DNA from: SKKL01 sp046543225
GTDB taxonomy: Bacteria; Actinomycetota; Acidimicrobiia; Acidimicrobiales; SKKL01
NCBI GenBank assembly: GCA_046543225.1
Contig: JBKGZW010000004.1
Coordinates: 1 to 45,084, forward strand
Reading direction: 5' to 3'
DNA length: 45,084 nt
Both the position numbers and the translations under genes were made by a program. Under the pieces are notes generated by a model that saw only the letters and a list, made by a program, of their open reading frames with translations, was not told where the DNA came from and did no database searches. Below are positions 40,754 through 45,084 of this stretch, piece after piece. Each line of letters begins with the position of its first letter. The stretch's first letter is position 1.

Positions 40754-41394
40754 CAGGTGCCAGCCTTCACTGCGTCGCGGATGAGGACGAGGCCGCCGCG
40801 GGGACCGGGGACCGATCCCCGGACGAGCAGGAGACCCCGCTCGGCGTCGGCGTCGACCACGGTGAGGTTGAGGGTGGTGACCTTCTCGGCGCCCATGCGA
40901 CCGGCCATCTTCTTGCCCTTGAACACCCGGGCGGGCGTGGCACAGGCACCGACGGCTCCGGGCATGCGGTGCACGCGGTGGGCACCGTGGGAGGCCCGCT
41001 GGCCCGAGAAGTTGTGGCGCTTCATGACCCCGGCGAAGCCCTTGCCCTTGCTGACGGCGGTGACGTCGATGAGCTCGCCCTTGGCGATCACGTCGACTGC
41101 GATCTCCTGGCCGACCTCGTACTCGCTGACGTCGTCGAGGCGAAGCTCGATGAGGCGCTCGCCGGGGTCGACGCCGGCCTTGTCGTAGTGGCCGGCGGTG
41201 GGTGAGTTGACCTTCCGGGCGTCGCGGTGTCCGAAGGTGACCTGCAACGCGCTGTAGCCGTCGGTGTCGGGGCGCTTGATCTGCACCACCCGGCAGGGCG
41301 CGACCTTGACCACGGTGACCGGGACGACGCGGTTCTCGTCATCCCAGACCTGGGTCATGCCGACCTTTTCGCCGACGATTGCCTTGTTCGCCAT
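40753..41394 (-). CDS. rplC: 50S ribosomal protein L3
   Basis: A 213-residue L3. KAIVGEKVGMTQVWDDENRV, GKGFAGVMKRHNFSGQRASH and MPGAVGACATPARVFKGKKM are typical. ATG 41394 has GAAGGA about 10 nt upstream. It is the first gene of the main ribosomal transcript here: rpsJ, its usual upstream neighbour, lies 3.3 kb away, and a clear promoter and leader precede rplC. Confidence 0.97.
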   Translation of the reverse strand: MANKAIVGEKVGMTQVWDDENRVVPVTVVKVAPCRVVQIKRPDTDGYSALQVTFGHRDARKVNSPTAGHYDKAGVDPGERLIELRLDDVSEYEVGQEIAVDVIAKGELIDVTAVSKGKGFAGVMKRHNFSGQRASHGAHRVHRMPGAVGACATPARVFKGKKMAGRMGAEKVTTLNLTVVDADAERGLLLVRGSVPGPRGGLVLIRDAVKAGT

Positions 41395-41466
41395 TGCGGC
41401 TGTGTCCTTCTCTGTGGTTGTCCCGACGGATGCCTCGCAGGCAGCGCCGTCGGCTCTTCACGCGAA

Positions 41467-41495
41467 CGCTCCGCCCGGGCGGACCCGGCGGAGCG
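41467..41495. other. 9-bp hairpin in the rplC leader
   Basis: Arms CGCTCCGCC (41467-41475) and GGCGGAGCG (41487-41495) with an 11-nt loop. It lies about 70 nt upstream of the rplC start, within the predicted 5-prime leader of about 200 nt. It could be a regulatory or ribosomal-protein-binding structure; no known leader motif is recognised. Confidence 0.45.
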
Positions 41496-41609
41496 CCAGT
41501 TGGGTTGTGCCGTGCGGTACCCGCGACGGGCCTTCACGGACGTCGATTGGTTGGGAGTTCCGGACTCGTGCCAGGTGCTGGTCAACAGGCCCCGGCACAC
41601 GGATCCGCC

Positions 41610-41638
41610 ATCATAGCGAGCCGCTGCGCGTGTGCCAA
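41610..41638 (-). promoter_or_regulatory. strong promoter of the rplC ribosomal transcript
   Basis: On the minus strand: -35 TTGGCA (41638-41633), a spacer of exactly 17 bp, -10 TATGAT (41615-41610). Each box differs from consensus by a single base. Transcription would start near 41603, giving a leader of about 200 nt before rplC. The rest of 41395-41663 holds no coding sequence I can support. Confidence 0.75.
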
Positions 41639-41663
41639 GCCCGGCTGCGCCCGCGCGTCGGGG

Positions 41664-42263
41664 TCAGCCGATGACCAGGCCCATCGCCCCGGCCAGCAGA
41701 TGGAGCTGGCGCTCATCGATCCGGACCCCGCGCAGGTCGAGCGTGTGCAGGTCGGTCCCGTCGATCAGGGCTCCCCGCAGGTCGGCTCCACTCACCGAGG
41801 CCCGACTCAGCACCGCCCCGGTGAGCCGGGCGTGGCGGAGGTCGGCGCCCCGGAGGTCGGAGTTGGCCAGGTAGGCCCCTTCGAGCTTCACCTCGCGCAG
41901 GTCCATGCCCGCCAGTGGGGCGGCCGGGAAGTTCACCCACGACCAGTCGCCGCCGGCGATCTGGAGTCCCTCGAGGCTGGCACCGAGGAAGTCGGTGCCG
42001 GCCAGGCGGCACTGCCAGAACGCGGCCGAGCGGAGGTCGGCGGCGCGCAGGCTGCAGGACACGAACGACGTCTCGTCGTGGCGTGAACCCGCCAGGTCGG
42101 CGCCCGAGAGATCGCAGTCGATGAACGAGCATCGCCGGGTGCGCAGGCCACCGAGGTCGGCGTGGACGAACCGGCAGCGCTCGAAGGTGCAGTCCACCCA
42201 CTCCAGGGAGTCGGGCTCGGCGATGTCCGCCTCGGTGAAGACCTCGTGGGACCAGGCGGACAT
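41664..42263 (-). CDS. pentapeptide-repeat protein
   Basis: A 199-residue protein built almost wholly of A(D/N)Lxx-type pentapeptide repeats, which fold into a right-handed quadrilateral beta-helix. Examples are ADLGGLRTRRCSFIDCDLSG, ADLAGS, ADLRSAAF, GTDFLGASL, ANSDLRGADLRHARLTGAVL and GADLRGALIDGTDLHTLDLRG. Cysteines are frequent within the first repeats. Known members include gyrase-protecting Qnr/MfpA proteins, but many have unknown roles and no specific sign of gyrase binding is visible. ATG 42263 has no Shine-Dalgarno and lies 6 nt after TACGAT, as for a leaderless mRNA. It is divergent from the MOSC gene and is inserted between rplC and rpsJ. Confidence 0.87.
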   Translation of the reverse strand: MSAWSHEVFTEADIAEPDSLEWVDCTFERCRFVHADLGGLRTRRCSFIDCDLSGADLAGSRHDETSFVSCSLRAADLRSAAFWQCRLAGTDFLGASLEGLQIAGGDWSWVNFPAAPLAGMDLREVKLEGAYLANSDLRGADLRHARLTGAVLSRASVSGADLRGALIDGTDLHTLDLRGVRIDERQLHLLAGAMGLVIG

Positions 42264-42269
42264 GGGGCC

Positions 42270-42275
42270 ATCGTA
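42270..42275 (-). promoter_or_regulatory. -10 box of the pentapeptide-repeat gene, leaderless type
   Basis: TACGAT on the minus strand (42275-42270), 6 nt before ATG 42263. The -35 region is weak. The whole gap to the divergent MOSC gene is only 57 bp and holds an AT-rich patch (GGAAAATACC at 42276-42285) unlike its surroundings. Confidence 0.4.
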
Positions 42276-42320
42276 GGAAAATACCTGTGTCGGTGACGCC
42301 GCCCGGGCCATCATGCCCGC

Positions 42321-42893
42321 ATGGAGCACCTCACCACCTCACAGCTCGGCGCCGCCCTCGACCACGTTCGAGCTGCGCCGGCCTCGGTCGGCACCCTCGA
42401 GATGATCGCCTGTCGCCCCGGGGTGGACCAGCGCAGGGTGCTCGACTCTGCCGTGCTCGACCCCGACGTGGGCTTGGTCGGCGACAGCTGGCTCCACCGC
42501 GGCAGCCGCCACACCGACGACGGCTCGGCCGAGCCCGACAAGCAGCTCAACGTCATGGGCTTCCGGATCGCCGAGCTCGTCGCCCGGTCCCGTGACCGGA
42601 TCCCCCTCGCCGGCGACCAGCTCTACCTCGACCTCGACCTCAGCGTGGCCAACCTCCCCGCCGGATCACGGCTCGCCATCGGTGACACCGCGGCGATCGA
42701 GGTGACCCCGGCGCCCCACAACGGCTGTGCCAAGTTCACCGAGCGCTTCGGACTCGACGCCATGCGGTTCGTCAACTCGCCGGTCGGCAAGGACCTGCGG
42801 CTGCGTGGGCTCTGCGCACGGGTCGTGGTGCCGGGCACGATCTCCGTCGGGGACGAGGTGGCCGTCACCCGGCCCGGTCGGGCCGCGACCTAG
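42321..42893 (+). CDS. MOSC-domain protein
   Basis: A 190-residue protein with the MOSC fold found at the C-terminus of molybdenum cofactor sulfurases and in YiiM-like proteins. The pattern VGTLEMIACRPGVDQRRVLD at the start, GDSWLHRG, DKQLNVMGFRIAELVA, PLAGDQLYLDLDLS and the Cys of PHNGCAKF (C136) fit the family. C136 would be the sulfur or cofactor-binding Cys. The substrate is unknown; YiiM-type proteins reduce N-hydroxylated compounds. ATG 42321 has no clear ribosome site. A hairpin (42914-42932) follows the stop. Confidence 0.78.
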   Translation: MEHLTTSQLGAALDHVRAAPASVGTLEMIACRPGVDQRRVLDSAVLDPDVGLVGDSWLHRGSRHTDDGSAEPDKQLNVMGFRIAELVARSRDRIPLAGDQLYLDLDLSVANLPAGSRLAIGDTAAIEVTPAPHNGCAKFTERFGLDAMRFVNSPVGKDLRLRGLCARVVVPGTISVGDEVAVTRPGRAAT

Positions 42894-42913
42894 CCGGCGG
42901 CGGCCCCAGTACC

Positions 42914-42932
42914 CGTCGCGTCGGGCGCGACG
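42914..42932. terminator. hairpin after the MOSC gene
   Basis: Arms CGTCGCG (42914-42920) and CGCGACG (42926-42932) with a 5-nt loop, 21 nt after the stop at 42893. There is no T-run. It may terminate the MOSC transcript before the MFS gene. Confidence 0.4.
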
Positions 42933-42973
42933 TGATGCGCACGAACGACCCGATCCTCTGCCGGCGGTGGCGG

Positions 42974-42979
42974 TAGGGT
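42974..42979 (+). promoter_or_regulatory. -10 box of the MFS gene, leaderless type
   Basis: TAGGGT, 7 nt before the GTG at 42987, with no Shine-Dalgarno between them. The -35 region is not clear. It matches the spacing seen at four other starts in this window. Confidence 0.35.
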
Positions 42980-42986
42980 CATCGGC

Positions 42987-44218
42987 GTGCCAGACGGACG
43001 GTCCGTGGACATGGACCCGCCGGGACGGTGGTCGGCGCTCGGCCGCCTCGCCATGGCCAAGGTCCTCGCCATGACGACGTGGTTCTCGGCGTCTGCGGTC
43101 CTGCCGCAGCTGCAGGACGAGTGGAGGTTCTCGACCACCGCTGGCGCCTGGCTCACCATCGCCGTCCAGCTCGGCTTCGTCGCCGGGGCGCTGTTGTCCG
43201 CATCGCTCAACCTGGCCGACGTGATCCCCCCTCGACGCCTGATGCTGCTCGGCGCCACCGGCGCCGCCGGGGCCAACGCCCTGCTGCTCGTCACCCCCGG
43301 AGTCAACACGGCCATCGCGTTGCGCTTGGTCACCGGTGCCTTCCTCGCCGGCGTCTACCCGCCCGCCCTCAAGGCCATGGCCACCTGGTTCCGCCGGGGC
43401 CGAGGCACCGCCCTCGGTGTGATGTCGGCGCGTTGACGCTCGGATCGGCGATGCCGCACCTGGTCAACGGGCTCGGAGGGGTCGAGTGGCAGTACGTCAT
43501 CATCGCCACCTCGCTCATGACACTCGCCGGTGGGCTCATGGCCGAACTGTCCGGTCGCGATGGCCCCTTCCCCTTCCCGCCCAGCGTCTTCGATCCCCAT
43601 CAGGCCATCAGAGCCCTGGGCGACCGGGGTGTGCGGCTGGCCACGCTCGGCTACTTCGGACACATGTGGGAGCTGTACGCGATGTGGGCCTGGTTCGCGG
43701 TGTTCTACACCGACCTCCTCGACGGTCAGGGGTTCACCGACCCCGCCCGCACCGCCGGCTACGCCACGTTCGCGGTGATCGGGGTCGGCGCCCTCGGGTG
43801 CTGGGTCAGTGGCCAGCTCGGAGACCGATGGGGTCGCACCCGTTCTGCTGGGCTCGCCATGGCGCTGTCCGGATCGTGTGCTTTGCTCATCGGTGCGGCC
43901 AGCAGCTGGGGGCCGTGGATGGTGCTTGGCGTCGGCCTGGTCTGGGGGTTCTGGGTCGTCGCCGATTCGGCCCAGTTCTCGACCATGGTCACCGAACTGG
44001 CCGACCAGCGCTACGTGGGAACCGCCGTGACCCTTCAGCTCGGGATCGGGTTCACCCTCACCGTCGTGACCATCTGGCTCGTGCCGGTGGTGCGAGACGC
44101 GAGCAGCTGGGGCTGGGCCTTTGCCATGCTCGCGCTCGGCCCGCTCATCGGTCTGTTCGCCATGGACAGGCTCCGTCGCTCGCCCCGGGCGACCCAACTC
44201 GCAGGAGGAATCGGATGA
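42987..44218 (+). pseudogene. MFS transporter broken by a one-base frameshift
   Basis: Two frames together encode one major-facilitator transporter of about 410 residues. The first frame (42987-43436, 149 residues) covers the first four or so membrane segments, with AKVLAMTTWFSASAVLPQLQ and RLVTGAFLAGVYPPALKAMA, and ends at a TGA at 43434. The second frame continues from GALTLGSAMPHLVNGLGG to IG at 44218, with HMWELYAMWAWFAVFYTDL and SGQLGDRWGRTRS. The join fits a loss of one G at about 43424/43425, which would restore GVM-VGALTLG. No slippery heptamer is visible, so this is a recent null allele or a sequencing error. The last codon region overlaps the MaoC start (ATGA). Confidence 0.75.
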
Positions 44219-44703
44219 CCGCACCACCCACCGTCGGCGCGACCGCCCGGCGGACCCGTACCGTCACCACTCGCGACATCGAGCTGTTCACCGAGATGAC
44301 CGGCGATCGCAACCCGCTTCACTACGACGAGGGCCTCGCCGAGCGGTCCCGATTCGGCCGGCTCATCGTCCAGGGCGGCGTCACCTCCGGCCTGCTCAAC
44401 GCGGTGGTCGCCGAAGACCTCCCCGGACCCGGGAGTGTGTTCCTCCACACTGACTGGTCCTACCAGGCTCCCGTTGGTCCCGGGGACGAGATCACCGCCG
44501 AGGTCGAGGTGATCGAGGCCCGCTCGGACAAGCCGATCACCACCCTCCGCACCACGATCACCGACCAGGACGGCACCCTCGTGCTCGACGGCAGAGCCCT
44601 CGTCTGGACCGAGCCACTCGACTGGGTCGACACCGCCCGAACGCGACGAGGCCCGGGGCGAACCCCGGGCCTCGTCCCACTGCGCTCGATCGAGCGGCGC
44701 TAG
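44215..44703 (+). CDS. MaoC-family (R)-hydratase-like protein
   Basis: A 162-residue hotdog-fold protein of the MaoC type, related to (R)-specific enoyl-CoA hydratases. The hydratase-2 motif reads TGDRNPLHYD, with D31 and H36 as catalytic pair and N33 between; FGRLIVQGGVTSGLLNAVV and FLHTDWSYQAPVGPGDEIT are typical. AGGAGG (44203-44208) with a 6-nt spacer sets ATG 44215, which overlaps the MFS stop by 4 bases. The fold ends near residue 142. The last 20 residues (RTRRGPGRTPGLVPLRSIER) are encoded by a perfect hairpin and look like read-through of a terminator. Its TAG shares bases with the rpsJ stop. Confidence 0.85.
   Translation: MTAPPTVGATARRTRTVTTRDIELFTEMTGDRNPLHYDEGLAERSRFGRLIVQGGVTSGLLNAVVAEDLPGPGSVFLHTDWSYQAPVGPGDEITAEVEVIEARSDKPITTLRTTITDQDGTLVLDGRALVWTEPLDWVDTARTRRGPGRTPGLVPLRSIERR
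44645..44676. terminator. perfect 14-bp hairpin between convergent maoC-like gene and rpsJ
   Basis: Arms GACGAGGCCCGGGG (44645-44658) and CCCCGGGCCTCGTC (44663-44676) with a CGAA tetraloop. It lies inside the last codons of the MaoC-like gene and just downstream of rpsJ on the other strand, so it could stop transcription from both sides. No T-run follows on either strand. Confidence 0.7.
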
Positions 44704-45020
44704 GCCTGCTGGATCTTGATCTCGATGTCGACGCCGGCCGGGAGCTCGAGGCGCTGCAGCGAGTCGACGGTCTTGGGCGATGGCTCGATGATGTCGAGCA
44801 GGCGCTTGTGGATCCGCATCTCGAAGTGCTCGCGCGAATCCTTGTCCTTGTGCGGCGAACGGATCACCGTGTAGCGGTGCTTCTCGGTGGGGAGCGGGAT
44901 CGGGCCCCGGATGGTGGCCTGGGTACGGAGCACCGTCTCGACGATCTTGCGCGTCGATTGGTCGATGATCTCGTGGTCGTAGGCCTTGAGCCTGATGCGG
45001 ATCTTCTGGTCGTTCGCCAT
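44700..45020 (-). CDS. rpsJ: 30S ribosomal protein S10
   Basis: A 106-residue S10. IRIRLKAYDHEIIDQSTRKI, RGPIPLPTEKHRYTVIRSPH and FEMRIHKRLLDIIEPSPKTV are diagnostic. ATG 45020 lies 9 bp after the tuf stop. Its stop, TAG at 44702-44700, shares bases with the TAG of the convergent MaoC-like gene (44701-44703). Downstream comes a hairpin, not rplC, so it is cut off from the rest of the S10 operon. Confidence 0.98.
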   Translation of the reverse strand: MANDQKIRIRLKAYDHEIIDQSTRKIVETVLRTQATIRGPIPLPTEKHRYTVIRSPHKDKDSREHFEMRIHKRLLDIIEPSPKTVDSLQRLELPAGVDIEIKIQQA

Positions 45021-45029
45021 CGTCAGCCT

Positions 45030-45084
45030 CTACTTGATGATCTTGGTGACGCGGCCGGCGCCCACGGTACGTCCACCCTCACGG
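45030..45084 (-). CDS. tuf: elongation factor Tu, C-terminal end (partial)
   Basis: The last 17 codons are in the window: REGGRTVGAGRVTKIIK and a TAG at 45032-45030, the standard EF-Tu C-terminus. The gene continues beyond the window edge. It lies just upstream of rpsJ, as in most actinobacteria (rpsL-rpsG-fusA-tuf-rpsJ). Confidence 0.95.
   Translation of the reverse strand, partial: REGGRTVGAGRVTKIIK

Noticed and set aside
43415..43436. Programmed -1 frameshift in the MFS gene.
   Set aside because: No slippery heptamer or downstream stimulator is visible; a simple one-base loss explains it better.
41395..44703. Mobile element as cause of the rpsJ/rplC split.
   Set aside because: No transposase, integrase, tRNA edge, direct or inverted terminal repeat could be found; the genes have normal composition.

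Overview
The window is a stretch of a high-GC (about 70 percent by eye) bacterial chromosome. Gene order, frequent GTG starts, a single-zinc type S14, a short-lid adenylate kinase and the chain rplM-rpsI-glmM-(glmS)-nnr-alr-tsaE-tsaB-rimI-tsaD point to Actinomycetota. The same chain is known from mycobacteria. Details such as the very large GlmS-like protein suggest a deep, non-mycobacterial lineage (Acidimicrobiia-like); this last step is inference. No tRNA, rRNA, CRISPR, transposase or integrase was seen.

Layout. (1) 56-5767: a minus-strand operon of an SDR dehydrogenase, a class III CoA-transferase, a crotonase-fold protein that lacks both usual catalytic glutamates, and a GIDE/LemA membrane fusion. 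It is divergent from a MatB-like acyl-CoA synthetase. Together they look like a small carboxylic-acid/CoA-thioester pathway. (2) 5768-11611: mixed genes: a small acidic protein, a dienelactone-hydrolase-like protein, a GNAT, a GAF-GAF-GGDEF diguanylate cyclase, a truncated PaaI-type thioesterase remnant, a YhhN-family membrane protein and a type B carboxylesterase. (3) 11647-24020, minus strand: t6A tRNA modification and cell-wall genes (tsaD, rimI, tsaB, tsaE, P1 peptidase, alr, CBS protein, nnr, CbiX-like chelatase, acpS, the 1148-residue GlmS-like enzyme, glmM). (4) 24085-41394, minus strand: the S10-spc-alpha ribosomal cluster from rplC to rplQ, including secY, adk, map, infA and rpmJ, then truA, rplM and rpsI. 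(5) 41395-44703: an interruption of the S10 operon. A pentapeptide-repeat gene (minus), a MOSC gene, a frameshifted MFS transporter gene and a MaoC-type hydratase (plus) lie between rplC and rpsJ. (6) 44700-45084: rpsJ and the last codons of tuf.

Main points of interest. The enzyme at the glmS position is nearly twice the normal length, with all main catalytic residues kept and large added segments. The S10 operon is split, and rplC has its own strong-looking promoter and structured leader. L22 carries an acidic tail of about 130 residues with a His-Asp repeat. infA and map appear to start at CTG. Several genes have a TANNNT box 6 to 8 nt before the start codon and no Shine-Dalgarno, as expected for leaderless mRNAs. 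A convergent gene pair shares a CTAG as overlapping stop codons, with a perfect 14-bp hairpin inside one coding end.
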